A program made the position numbers and the translations under genes. Of a DNA stretch of 64,000 nt, positions 1 to 8,870 are shown in pieces. Every line of letters begins with the position of its first letter. Within the stretch, counting starts at the first letter, position 1. This DNA comes from Winogradskyella forsetii (GTDB lineage Bacteria; Bacteroidota; Bacteroidia; Flavobacteriales; Flavobacteriaceae), in assembly GCF_013394595.1 (NCBI RefSeq), contig NZ_CP053348.1:4312501-4376500 (forward strand), given 5' to 3'. The notes beneath the pieces were generated by a model. It ran no database searches, was not told the origin of the DNA, and worked only from the letters and a program-made list of their open reading frames with translations.

Positions 1-1
1 C

Positions 2-151
2 GAGATTTTAGGTATTATTTATGGGATGTTATTTTTTGATGCCTTATTTTCGTTTTCAATTAACAACTTAGTAATGCTTACGGTGACTATTTTATTTGTT
101 TATCCAATTGTTTATGATTCTAATCCACAAGTTGAATTATCACATGATTAA
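2..151 (+). CDS. C-terminal fragment of a membrane protein (5' end outside window)
   Basis: An open frame enters from the left edge and stops at TAA 149-151, giving the last 49 residues of a protein. The fragment is mostly hydrophobic (residues such as ILFVYPIVYD near the end) and ends in a short polar tail, so it looks like the last membrane helix or helices of an integral membrane protein. It precedes the CDP-sugar genes on the same strand, so a polysaccharide polymerase, flippase or phosphosugar transferase is plausible. The fragment is too short to choose between them. Confidence 0.6.
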   Translation, partial: EILGIIYGMLFFDALFSFSINNLVMLTVTILFVYPIVYDSNPQVELSHD

Positions 152-186
152 TGAATTATTTAAATGATTTGCACATATTATAACAA

Positions 187-194
187 TACCTTTG
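187..194 (+). promoter_or_regulatory. Putative -7 box TACCTTTG upstream of rfbF
   Basis: The sequence matches the Bacteroidota primary-sigma -7 consensus TAnnTTTG and lies 34 bases before the rfbF ATG. A TTTG at 168-171 could serve as the -33 element, although its 15-base spacing is shorter than usual. It would start transcription of the CDP-sugar gene group. Confidence 0.5.
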
Positions 195-228
195 TAAAAC
201 ATTTGTTTAAGAAGTTAAAAAGAACAGT

Positions 229-1005
229 ATGAAAGCAGTATTATTAGCAGGTGGTTTCGGAACCAGATTAAGTGAAGAAACCCAAAATATTCCTAAGCCA
301 ATGGTTACTATAGGCAGTAAGCCAATACTATGGCATATAATGAAAACATATTCAAGTTATGGTATCAACGATTTCATTATTTTATTGGGTTATAAAGGCT
401 ATGTAATTAAAGAATATTTTGCTAATTATTTTTTGCACCAAAGCGATGTAACAATCGATTTAAAAAATAATAATTTAGAGATTTTAAATAATTCGGCCGA
501 GCCATGGAAGGTTACCTTGATAGATACAGGGTTACATACAATGACTGGTGGGCGAGTAAAAAGAGTTCAAGAATTAATTAATGGTGAGCGATTTATGCTT
601 ACTTATGGCGACGGAGTGGCAGATATTAATATCGATGAGCTTTTAAAAACACACGCAGAACACGGGAAGGCGATTACTATGACCGCTGTTCAACCAGAGG
701 GAAGGTTCGGCTCATTAAAAATTGTTGGCGATCAAAAAATAGCTTCTTTCGAAGAGAAACCAAAAGGAGATGGAACATGGATTAATGGAGGTTATTTTGT
801 TTGCGAACCTAAGGTTTTCGATTATATAACAGAAGGAGATAAAACTATTTTTGAGAAAACACCTTTAGAAAACTTAGCTAAAGATGGAGAACTTTACTCG
901 TATAAGCATTTTGGATTTTGGAAACCAATGGATACCTTGAGGGACAATAAGGTTTTAAATGAATTGTGGGACACAAATAATGCTAAATGGAAAATATGGA
1001 AATAG
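229..1005 (+). CDS. rfbF: Glucose-1-phosphate cytidylyltransferase
   Basis: Predicted to make CDP-glucose from CTP and glucose 1-phosphate, the first step towards CDP-linked deoxysugars. The 258-residue length is normal for RfbF. The nucleotide-binding signature LAGGFGTRLSEET is at residues 6-18, PKPMV at 22-26 and the metal-binding YGDGVAD at 126-132. The next gene is CDP-glucose 4,6-dehydratase and overlaps by 19 bases, which supports the CTP specificity over a dTTP-using RmlA. Cytoplasmic. Confidence 0.93.
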   Translation: MKAVLLAGGFGTRLSEETQNIPKPMVTIGSKPILWHIMKTYSSYGINDFIILLGYKGYVIKEYFANYFLHQSDVTIDLKNNNLEILNNSAEPWKVTLIDTGLHTMTGGRVKRVQELINGERFMLTYGDGVADINIDELLKTHAEHGKAITMTAVQPEGRFGSLKIVGDQKIASFEEKPKGDGTWINGGYFVCEPKVFDYITEGDKTIFEKTPLENLAKDGELYSYKHFGFWKPMDTLRDNKVLNELWDTNNAKWKIWK

Positions 1006-2078
1006 AGTCGTTATTTGGCGGTATATATAAAAATCGAATCTGTTTAGTTACAGGTGATACAGGTTTTAAGGGATCTTGGCTCGTGTATTGGCTTCAGAGA
1101 ATGGGAGCAAAAGTTGTTGGCTATGCATTAGAACCAATAACAAGTCCCAATCATTACAGTTTATTGGAAAGGAATTATATTTCAATTAAAGGTGATATAA
1201 CAGATTACCAGAAGTTAAGTAAAGTGTTTAGCAAACATCAACCAGAAATTGTCTTTCACCTTGCTGCACAAGCTTTGGTAAGGTATTCTTATCAAAATAC
1301 CGCTGAGACCTACAATACGAATGTAATGGGTACTGTAAATATTTTTGAAATCTCAAAAAATACAGGCTCGGTTAAAGCTATTGTAAATGTAACTAGCGAT
1401 AAATGTTACGATAATAAAGAATGGATTTGGGGCTATAGAGAAAATGACGCTATGGGTGGACATGATCCTTATAGCGCTTCAAAAGGTTGTGCGGAACTAA
1501 TTACATCATCTTATCAAAAATCGTTTTTTAACGGAAATGAGAAATTACTGGCGAGTGGTAGAGCAGGAAATGTTATTGGAGGAGGAGATTGGTCTTCGGA
1601 TCGATTAATTCCAGATATCATTAAGTCTGTAGAGAACCAAACTTCCGTAGAGATTAGAAATCCTTTTGCCACTAGGCCATGGCAACATGTTTTGGAGCCA
1701 TTAAGCGGATATTTGTTACTGGGGTGGAATTTATTATTAGGTAAAAAAGAATATGCTGAAGGTTGGAATTTTGGACCGAATCTAGATAATAACCTCAAAG
1801 TAAATGAAGTAGTAAACAAGGCTGAAAAATATTGGGATAAAATAAAATATAGAGTTAGCACTGATATAGGCACCCATCATGAAGCGAATTTATTAATGTT
1901 AGATTGTTCAAAGGCGAATAAATTATTAAAATGGGATCCAATTTGGGATTTTAATATTACAATAGAAAAAACAATTTTATGGTATAAAGATTATATTGAA
2001 AATAATCAAATAAATACTGAAAATGATTTAATTAGTTTTATTGAACATGCAAAAAATAAGGATGCGATTTGGATATAA
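987..2078 (+). CDS. rfbG: CDP-glucose 4,6-dehydratase
   Basis: A short-chain dehydrogenase/reductase that converts CDP-glucose to CDP-4-keto-6-deoxyglucose. The 363 residues include the NAD-binding GDTGFKGS (residues 23-30), the TSDKCYDN segment (136-143) typical of RfbG, and the catalytic YxxxK as YSASK (162-166). The start overlaps the end of rfbF; an in-frame ATG three codons later (996) is equally possible. The overlap points to translational coupling. No RfbH-type dehydrase follows, so the final sugar is not a standard 3,6-dideoxyhexose made entirely within this window. Confidence 0.92.
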   Translation: MENMEIESLFGGIYKNRICLVTGDTGFKGSWLVYWLQRMGAKVVGYALEPITSPNHYSLLERNYISIKGDITDYQKLSKVFSKHQPEIVFHLAAQALVRYSYQNTAETYNTNVMGTVNIFEISKNTGSVKAIVNVTSDKCYDNKEWIWGYRENDAMGGHDPYSASKGCAELITSSYQKSFFNGNEKLLASGRAGNVIGGGDWSSDRLIPDIIKSVENQTSVEIRNPFATRPWQHVLEPLSGYLLLGWNLLLGKKEYAEGWNFGPNLDNNLKVNEVVNKAEKYWDKIKYRVSTDIGTHHEANLLMLDCSKANKLLKWDPIWDFNITIEKTILWYKDYIENNQINTENDLISFIEHAKNKDAIWI

Positions 2079-2953
2079 ACTATTTAAAAGACAAAAAGAT
2101 AATAGTAACTGGTGGTGAAGGTTTTTTAGGCTCTAAATTAATTGAGAAGCTTCGTGCATTAGACGCAATGGTTTTTTCTTTTGATATTACTGCAAAAAAG
2201 ACATTACAAAGTCAGCATGTAGTCGTTGATATAACTAATAAAGAAGATTTAAAAAAACAAATAAATAAAATTCAACCAGATTTTATATTTCATTTAGCAG
2301 CAAAATTGAATAGAAGTAGAGATTTTGATGAAGTAAATGAAATTTCTGGTATAAACTATATGGGAACCATAAATTTGTTGAACGCATTAAAGGAAGTAAA
2401 TTTTACAAACTTTATTTTTACAAGTACCAGCGAAGTTTATGGATTGCACACTAATCAACCATATAAAGAAACAGATAACACAGTTGCCGCATCACCATAT
2501 TCTTTATCTAAACTAAATGCTGAAAACGCCATCAAAACATTCTCAAATATTTATAAAAAGAATCACACTATTTTACGATTGTTTAATTTTTATGGGGAAG
2601 GAATGCCTAGTGGATTTTTTATTTCTGACTTAGTAAAGAAATTGAAAAAGAATGAAGATTTTGATATGACTTTAGGTGAACAGGAAAGAGATTTTTTAAC
2701 GGTAGAATGTGTCTTAGAGGCATTAATATTATCTACACAGAAAATAGCCCAAGGAAATACGTATAATGTTTGTAGCGGAAATGGTATTAAAATCAAAGAT
2801 CTGGCCGAAAGGTTTAAAACGCATCTAAACAGTAGCTCTAAAATAAATTTTGGAAAATTATCATATAGAAATAACGAAATCTGGAAGATGATTGGAGATA
2901 ATACCAAAATCACAAAGGAACTGGGTTGGAAACCAAAAGGACTTTTCGAATGA
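2069..2953 (+). CDS. NAD(P)-dependent sugar epimerase/reductase (extended SDR)
   Basis: Extended SDR enzyme of 294 residues with Rossmann motif GGEGFLG (15-21), STSEVYG (119-125) and catalytic YSLSK (144-148). It begins at TTG 2069 inside the last codons of rfbG, with no better ATG nearby. Its position after rfbF-rfbG suggests it reduces or epimerises the CDP-4-keto-6-deoxyhexose, like a CDP-paratose or abequose synthase or a 4-keto reductase. Family membership is clear from the motifs; the exact product is inference. Confidence 0.8.
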   Translation: MDINYLKDKKIIVTGGEGFLGSKLIEKLRALDAMVFSFDITAKKTLQSQHVVVDITNKEDLKKQINKIQPDFIFHLAAKLNRSRDFDEVNEISGINYMGTINLLNALKEVNFTNFIFTSTSEVYGLHTNQPYKETDNTVAASPYSLSKLNAENAIKTFSNIYKKNHTILRLFNFYGEGMPSGFFISDLVKKLKKNEDFDMTLGEQERDFLTVECVLEALILSTQKIAQGNTYNVCSGNGIKIKDLAERFKTHLNSSSKINFGKLSYRNNEIWKMIGDNTKITKELGWKPKGLFE

Positions 2954-4068
2954 GAGATAATAAACAAAAGATGAAAGTAATTTTAGGGCCGTTTAAGAAG
3001 GATAATCATGGTTCAATATCACTTTTGAATACTGTTTTTAAAAACAATTTAGATAATGATTATGAAGTTATTCCGTTCTACACCGATAGGGAAAAAGGAA
3101 AAACAAGTTTAGCACAATTTAATTTTCTCAACGTTACTTATTTTTTTAAGCAAAATAGTGAGCTAATTAAGTTAGTAAGGAAATATAAACCAGACATTTT
3201 CCATTTTTCCATACACGCGTTTTGGAGTATGGAAAAAAGTTTAGTGATGACAACGGTAGCTAAGCTTTTTGGAGCAAAAAAAACGATAGTTCACTTACAT
3301 AGTGGATCATTTGAAAAGTTTTGGATTAACATGAATCCCATACGTCGAAAATTGGCAAGTTTATTGTTTGAAAATGTGGACATGATTATTGTTGCAAGTA
3401 CCTATTGGAAAACGTTTTTTGAGAAGAATGGCTTCAGTAATGAGGTGAAAATAGTAAATAACCCAATTAACGAGGATTTTGTTAATAGAATTGGAAAAGA
3501 AAAGGAAGTCAAAAGAAATAGGGACTTCTTGTTTATTGGGAGTTTGGGAGAGCGAAAAGGCACCTATGACTTATTAAAAGTAGCTGAGTTGAATAGAGAT
3601 TTTTCGCTTATATTAGTTGGGAATAGTGAAAAAACTGGTGATTATGAACGGATTTCTGAAATCATTGCGAACAAAAAATTGAATAATGTAAAACTCATAA
3701 AATCAGATAAATTAGAGTTAAATGATAAGGTAAAATATTTCTCTGAAATAGGGTGTTTTATTTTTCCTTCATATTCAGAGAATTTTCCATTAGTAATAAT
3801 TGAAGCTGCAGCAGCTGGTATGCCAATTATTTCGACTAGAGTTGGAGCTTTACCTGAGTTTTTTACGGATGATAAAGATATTCGGTATGTAGAGGCAGGA
3901 AATATTCAGCAAATAAATTCTGCGATTAATCAGATGTCTCAAAATAGAATGAAGACAAATGAATTAGGTTCTAACGCGCGTCAGTTATATGTTGAAAAAT
4001 TATCCTTACCTTTAATTATGCGTCAATTACGCAATGCTTATAAAACTATACTTATAGACAAATGCTAA
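2950..4068 (+). CDS. Glycosyltransferase family 4
   Basis: GT-B fold retaining glycosyltransferase of about 372 residues. The donor-site pattern ENFPLVIIEAAAAG followed by a VGALPE loop is the classic GT4 E-x7-E region near residue 280. I start it at ATG 2950, which overlaps the previous stop as ATGA; a TTG at 2926 and an ATG at 2971 are also in frame. There is no signal peptide, so it should act at the cytoplasmic face on a lipid-linked glycan. Donor and acceptor are unknown; the CDP-sugar made upstream is one candidate donor. Confidence 0.85.
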   Translation: MRDNKQKMKVILGPFKKDNHGSISLLNTVFKNNLDNDYEVIPFYTDREKGKTSLAQFNFLNVTYFFKQNSELIKLVRKYKPDIFHFSIHAFWSMEKSLVMTTVAKLFGAKKTIVHLHSGSFEKFWINMNPIRRKLASLLFENVDMIIVASTYWKTFFEKNGFSNEVKIVNNPINEDFVNRIGKEKEVKRNRDFLFIGSLGERKGTYDLLKVAELNRDFSLILVGNSEKTGDYERISEIIANKKLNNVKLIKSDKLELNDKVKYFSEIGCFIFPSYSENFPLVIIEAAAAGMPIISTRVGALPEFFTDDKDIRYVEAGNIQQINSAINQMSQNRMKTNELGSNARQLYVEKLSLPLIMRQLRNAYKTILIDKC

Positions 4069-4499
4069 ATGCTTACAAGTTATATCGTATAGCACACGTT
4101 TTATATCAAAAAAAGATTCCAATATTACCCGATGTATTGAAACTCATTATTTTTTTAGTTTATAATTCTAGTGTGCCCTATGAAGCAAACATCGGTAAGG
4201 GATCACACTTTGCCTATGGAGGAATAGGTGTCATAATTCATAAGAAAGCAGAAATAGGTAAAAATTGCCAAATAGGTTCTAATGTTACTATAGGAGGTAA
4301 ATCTGGGCATCCACAGGTGCCAATTATTGGCGATAATGTGTATTTAGCGACTGGTTGCAAAGTTCTCGGACCTATAAGAATTGGTAATAATGTAACAATT
4401 GGAGCAAATGCAGTCGTCATAAAAAATGTACCAGATAATGCTATTGTAGCTGGGATACCAGCGAAAATTATACGTATCAAAGATGAAAACACCAAATAA
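4062..4499 (+). CDS. Serine acetyltransferase-like hexapeptide O-acetyltransferase
   Basis: A 145-residue left-handed beta-helix protein with repeated hexapeptides (IGKNCQIGSNVTIG, IGNNVTIGANAVV) and the C-terminal AGIPAKIIR turn typical of the CysE/LbpA-like group. It overlaps the upstream GT4 gene by 7 bases and the downstream SGNH gene by 17. CysE proper is longer and sits in cysteine loci, so here a sugar O-acetyltransferase using acetyl-CoA is more likely. Cytoplasmic. Confidence 0.82.
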   Translation: MLNAYKLYRIAHVLYQKKIPILPDVLKLIIFLVYNSSVPYEANIGKGSHFAYGGIGVIIHKKAEIGKNCQIGSNVTIGGKSGHPQVPIIGDNVYLATGCKVLGPIRIGNNVTIGANAVVIKNVPDNAIVAGIPAKIIRIKDENTK

Positions 4500-5355
4500 C
4501 GTAATGCTGTATGTAATATTTGGATTGCTTTTTTGCTATTTAAGTTTTGATTTTATTTCAGATAGAAAAAAAGATTTTTTTATTCTCAATTATAATTGGG
4601 AGAATCTCAAAAACCAAACAATAGGAGACGTAAATGTGGTTGATTATATGGTAAAGTCTTTAAACATAGAGATTAAGGATTTTTTTCCAGTTAATAATCA
4701 AAATACTTTTGTCATAAATGATACATATTATTTTCGAGCGGTGAGAATTGATAGGCAAGTTGATCAGCTGAATTTTATTGGAGTACACTGGATTAATGAA
4801 TATCCAAGAAATTTAAACGGAACAATTAAATTAGGTAGAAGCAACCTACAATTAGTTCAGAATTCTGGTACGAAAATCACTATGATTGGTGATTCACAAA
4901 TGGGCTGGCGCGAAGGTAAATATACTCGAAAATGGATTGCAGAAAAAATGAAGGTACATTTTATTGGTAACCGACATGATGTCTTTGGATATCCATATTA
5001 TTTTGAGAATAATTATACATTACAAAATGTCCTTCAAAGCAATCTAAATCTTGATGAAACGGAAGTGGTTATTTTATACTTGGGATTACATGAAAACCCG
5101 AGGGATTTACATCAAAATTTAAAAGAATTTGTAACCTTAAATAGTGAAAAGGAAGTTATAATTATAGATTCTTTTTTAGATGATAACAGTATTGAGAGCA
5201 TAGATGCTAAAAAGGTTCATTATCTTGATATATCTCATTATAATAAACGCAAGTATTTTTCTAATGATGGTATTCATCTCAATTATGACGGCCATAAAAA
5301 ACTAACACAACAACTCATTGCTAAATTGAAATCAATTGGGGTTGACAAAAAATAA
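4483..5355 (+). CDS. Membrane-anchored SGNH/GDSL-type hydrolase-like protein
   Basis: One N-terminal hydrophobic segment (about residues 8-22) is followed by a domain with SGNH marks: GDSQ at 136-139 (nucleophile Ser138), GLHEN at 201-205 and DGIH at 262-265 supplying the Asp and His. It is probably a membrane-tethered esterase or O-acyl transferase outside the inner membrane. It follows an acetyltransferase gene and precedes a polymerase gene, with overlaps on both sides, so trimming or moving acetyl groups on the glycan is a reasonable inference. The exact activity is unknown. Confidence 0.7.
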   Translation: MKTPNNVMLYVIFGLLFCYLSFDFISDRKKDFFILNYNWENLKNQTIGDVNVVDYMVKSLNIEIKDFFPVNNQNTFVINDTYYFRAVRIDRQVDQLNFIGVHWINEYPRNLNGTIKLGRSNLQLVQNSGTKITMIGDSQMGWREGKYTRKWIAEKMKVHFIGNRHDVFGYPYYFENNYTLQNVLQSNLNLDETEVVILYLGLHENPRDLHQNLKEFVTLNSEKEVIIIDSFLDDNSIESIDAKKVHYLDISHYNKRKYFSNDGIHLNYDGHKKLTQQLIAKLKSIGVDKK

Positions 5356-6538
5356 ATGGGAATATCTACAGAATTTGGCACTACTACTAGTGGTTATTAC
5401 TTTGCCAATGCCAAAATTCAACCTGAATTCCCAAGCTATAATTTTATTAGTAGCTGTTTGGTTGTTTTCTGGGAATTATTCAAATAAACTTGTAAATTTA
5501 AAACAGAAGAAGTATCAATTTTTTAGTATTTCAATTTGGTTTTTTATGTTTGTAATAGGTTTAATTTATTCAGACAATTTAAACATTGGTCTGAAAAATA
5601 TTATAAAAAACCTACCATTACTTGGGATTCCTTTGGTGATTTTTAGCCAAGAGTTTAGTGTAAAAAAAAGGGAATATATAGTTAAATGGTTTAGTGTTTC
5701 AGTTATTTGCTGTGCCATTTTTGCGTTGATTAAAGCTGGATATTTTACTTATATGAATTTTGGCAATTATTTTTATAACCAAAACTTAGCAGCTTTATTA
5801 AATATTCACACCACTTATTATTCATTGTTTTGTGCCGTAGTCATACTTTATTTTTTGTATCAAATATTGTTTAAAAAAAATAAGTTGAACAATTGGCTTG
5901 CCATTTTTTTTCTTTTAATTTTCATGTATTTATTGAGCTCACGTATGGGGCTTTTTGCTCTAGGATTAGGAAACTTACCAATCTTATACCGTAAATATGG
6001 TTCAAAATCATTGCTTGCTATACCAATCATTGCCACAGTAGTTCTAGGGGTTTTATTTTCGCCAAATTTTCAGAAAAGAGAGATTGGGCGAAGTGAATTT
6101 GGTACATATACTCCAGATTTAGGTACCCGACTTTTGCATTGGAAGGCTGTAGTAAAATCCGTAAATGATGACAATATTATTATAGGAAACGGCAGCGGAA
6201 CAGATAAAAAGCACGTCTATGAATCTTATAAAAAATACAATTTCATGGAGGGCTATGAGCATGAGTACAATGCACACAACCAATTCTTAGAGTATTATAT
6301 CTATTTTGGTTTGATGTCGGTTTTAGTTTGGATTTTCTGTTTTTGGGTTTGGATTAAAAAAATATATAGTGAGTATTATTCATATTTGCTTTCAGTACTT
6401 ATAATAATAATCTGCTTTATGCTAACGGAATCTATTTTGGAAAGGCAACATGGAATCGTTGTTTTTGCTTTAATGTTATCCTTAGCCTTTAGTAAGGAAA
6501 CTAAAAAGAAATCCATCAATAATTCTAAATGGAATTAA
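5336..6538 (+). CDS. O-antigen polymerase/ligase family membrane protein (Wzy/WaaL type)
   Basis: A polytopic membrane protein of about 400 residues with roughly 10 hydrophobic segments and the large periplasmic loop of the Wzy_C family carrying YNAHNQFLEYY, the conserved H-N-x-x-L-E signature. It starts at TTG 5336 (or TTG 5342) within the end of the SGNH gene. It either polymerises undecaprenyl-linked repeats or ligates the glycan. It is the last plus-strand gene of the first EPS block. Confidence 0.8.
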   Translation: MGLTKNKWEYLQNLALLLVVITLPMPKFNLNSQAIILLVAVWLFSGNYSNKLVNLKQKKYQFFSISIWFFMFVIGLIYSDNLNIGLKNIIKNLPLLGIPLVIFSQEFSVKKREYIVKWFSVSVICCAIFALIKAGYFTYMNFGNYFYNQNLAALLNIHTTYYSLFCAVVILYFLYQILFKKNKLNNWLAIFFLLIFMYLLSSRMGLFALGLGNLPILYRKYGSKSLLAIPIIATVVLGVLFSPNFQKREIGRSEFGTYTPDLGTRLLHWKAVVKSVNDDNIIIGNGSGTDKKHVYESYKKYNFMEGYEHEYNAHNQFLEYYIYFGLMSVLVWIFCFWVWIKKIYSEYYSYLLSVLIIIICFMLTESILERQHGIVVFALMLSLAFSKETKKKSINNSKWN

Positions 6539-6585
6539 ATGAAAAAAGAACTAGTTTTAATAGTGCTTTCAGAATTCTAATTTAG

Positions 6586-7533
6586 CTATTTCTTAATAAC
6601 TTGTAGATTGAACTTAATGTCTTCGCTATAGATATTTATAAAATACAAACCTGGTGAGAATAATTGAAAATCGATTTTTTTAAATTGATTTGTAATCGTT
6701 TTAATTTTTTTCCCTAGAACTGAAAATATCTCAATTTTTTTCAGATCAACATTATTGATGTTTTCAATGGTTAAAAAGTCTTTTACAGGGTTTGGATAAA
6801 TGGAAAAGTTAGACCTAATATTAACCTCATTAACGGAAAGTGATGAGCATTCAGTTTGACCTTCAATTTCTATGAAAGTTGAGGCTGAATCAATATTCGT
6901 CCAATTTTGGGTACTATATGCGCAGTCATCAACTAAAATAAATTCTAAGTTTGGACTGTTAAAAATATCAAAGAAATCTATATTTGTATTATTACCACTT
7001 CTTATGTCTAGTGATTCTATGAATGGATTTGTTTCTGTTAAACCGAATTCATCTATGTTTGGGTTATTAGACAAGTCTAATTCTGTAAATTGATTTCCTC
7101 CAGCAACTAGAAAAATTAAATTTTGGTTTGCACTAACATCCAACGATGTAAGATTGTTAGAAGTACAAGCAAAGGAAATGAGATTAGTATGTTGACCCAA
7201 ATCTATTTCTGTTAATTGGTTATATTGGCAAATAAAGGATGTAAGATTAACATTAGGGTGAAAAGTAATACTCGAGAACCCATTTCCGTCACACAATAAG
7301 TTTGTTAAGCTAGCAAAGTCTTCTAGGCCTGTAAGATCAGTTATCGATTTATTCTGAATACTTAATTGGGTAATGCCAACAATATTCTGAGTGAGAACTT
7401 CGTCATCTAAAATATCGTCATACCCTAAATCAATTAGTGCTTGTTCAAAATTATCATCAGGGACAAAGGTAGTTTGTGCATTTATCATTGAAAGTGCGGA
7501 TAATAGAATAAGATATAAAGTGAATTGTTTCAT
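6586..7533 (-). CDS. Secreted leucine-rich-repeat protein with type IX sorting domain
   Basis: A 315-residue exported protein. The signal peptide (MKQFTLYLILLSALSMINA) is followed by about nine short leucine-rich repeats with LTSLDVSAN-like units, and then a C-terminal T9SS type A domain beginning SIYPNPVKDF and ending in LQVIKK. Such cargo crosses the outer membrane through the SprA translocon and is attached or released at the surface. It is encoded antisense inside the polysaccharide locus, and I saw no TAnnTTTG box upstream. Its binding partner is unknown. Confidence 0.88.
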   Translation of the reverse strand: MKQFTLYLILLSALSMINAQTTFVPDDNFEQALIDLGYDDILDDEVLTQNIVGITQLSIQNKSITDLTGLEDFASLTNLLCDGNGFSSITFHPNVNLTSFICQYNQLTEIDLGQHTNLISFACTSNNLTSLDVSANQNLIFLVAGGNQFTELDLSNNPNIDEFGLTETNPFIESLDIRSGNNTNIDFFDIFNSPNLEFILVDDCAYSTQNWTNIDSASTFIEIEGQTECSSLSVNEVNIRSNFSIYPNPVKDFLTIENINNVDLKKIEIFSVLGKKIKTITNQFKKIDFQLFSPGLYFINIYSEDIKFNLQVIKK

Positions 7534-7739
7534 AGATTTATCTAGCTTTACTATTTTATAAATAAAAAATTCAGTAAAATCACTGCTATTCCTTGGCTTA
7601 ATAAATGCAATGTAATAGGTTTGCTGATTTTATGAAAGAAAATAGCCATAAACTTAAAATTTATATATTTCCGACCATCTAAAATTCAAAATATTTAATA
7701 ACATTATTGTAGATTACAAAAAATTGGGTTTTGTTCACT

Positions 7740-8870
7740 ATGTCAGAGACTAAAATTGATAAATTCTTAATCGACTTCGATAAAAAAAGCTTAGAAGGTT
7801 ATTCTGTTTATGACGCTTTTAATTCTACTTTTTTAAAACAAATAGGTAAATTAGAGATTAAATTAATTAATGTCATTATCACTCAGGCTTTTAAGCGTAT
7901 TCCATTTAATATAAGGGGGCTTTTTGGAGTTAAAAAATCAATAAACCCAAAAGCGTTGGGATTAATACTTAAAGCTAAATTGAAATTTTCTAAAACTGAA
8001 GCTGAAGTAATTTCACTATATCAACTAATTCTATCGCAAAAGAACAAAGAATTTAAAAACTTAAGTTGGGGCTATAATTGGGATTATTATACGCTACGAG
8101 GAGGTACTTTTCCTAAGGGATTTCCAAATGCTATTGTAACCTATTTTATTGGAGACGCATTAATAGATTATTATAAAAAGTATCCTTCAGAAGAGTTAAA
8201 AGTTAATTTACTATCCATAAGAGACTATTTCTTAGAAGACATTAATCAGACGGAACGTCTAGGTGGTATTTGCTTTAGCTATTCTTCAGTAGATAATAAA
8301 GAAATATACAATGCGTCTGCATTAATATCAAGATACTTATATCGCTTGGACAAGATTTTTACGACTAATGATAGAGCAATAATAATAAAAAGCACTAATT
8401 ATTTAAAAAACGTTCAAAACGATGATGGAAGTTGGTATTATGGAAATGCCGTCAATCAAAGATGGGTAGATTCATTTCATACGGAATATCTTCTTGAATT
8501 TTTTGAATGTTTAGACAATGCTTTTATAGAAGAAATGGATCTTACTAAATTACTTTCTAGCGCTCAAGATTATTATTTAAAAGAATTTTATTTTGATAAG
8601 GTGTGCAATTACTATCCTAAAAAAAAATATCCGATAAATGTTCATTCAATTGCTAGCAGAATTATTTATCTGTCTAAGCATAAGAAATTAAATGAAGCTA
8701 AGGAAATTATAGATTGGTCTTTCAATTATCTATATAATACTAAAAATCATTCCTTTTATTTTGAAAAAAATAAATATTACACCAATAGAAATTTGTATCA
8801 CCGATGGAACCAAAGCTGGATGTATTTAGCATTAAGTTCGTACAAAAATGTTTCTATCGATGAAGATTAA
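7740..8870 (+). CDS. Uncharacterised alpha/alpha-toroid-like protein of EPS clusters
   Basis: Not recognised as a defined enzyme. The protein has 376 residues from ATG 7740 (a TTG at 7731 is also in frame) and no signal peptide. It is rich in aromatic helices, with the segments NVQNDDGSWYYG, QRWVDSFHTEY and HRWNQSWMYLAL, which resemble helix-turn repeats of (alpha/alpha) barrels such as terpene cyclases, glycoside hydrolases or epimerases. The next gene overlaps by 23 bases. The context (formyltransferase, deacetylase) implies a role in making or modifying the glycan. Fold assignment is by eye only. Confidence 0.6.
   Translation: MSETKIDKFLIDFDKKSLEGYSVYDAFNSTFLKQIGKLEIKLINVIITQAFKRIPFNIRGLFGVKKSINPKALGLILKAKLKFSKTEAEVISLYQLILSQKNKEFKNLSWGYNWDYYTLRGGTFPKGFPNAIVTYFIGDALIDYYKKYPSEELKVNLLSIRDYFLEDINQTERLGGICFSYSSVDNKEIYNASALISRYLYRLDKIFTTNDRAIIIKSTNYLKNVQNDDGSWYYGNAVNQRWVDSFHTEYLLEFFECLDNAFIEEMDLTKLLSSAQDYYLKEFYFDKVCNYYPKKKYPINVHSIASRIIYLSKHKKLNEAKEIIDWSFNYLYNTKNHSFYFEKNKYYTNRNLYHRWNQSWMYLALSSYKNVSIDED

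Noticed and set aside
7740..8870. Delta-aminolevulinic acid dehydratase (a label I recall being attached to similar EPS proteins)
   Set aside because: None of the HemB metal-site or active-site lysine motifs are visible; the protein looks like an alpha/alpha toroid instead.
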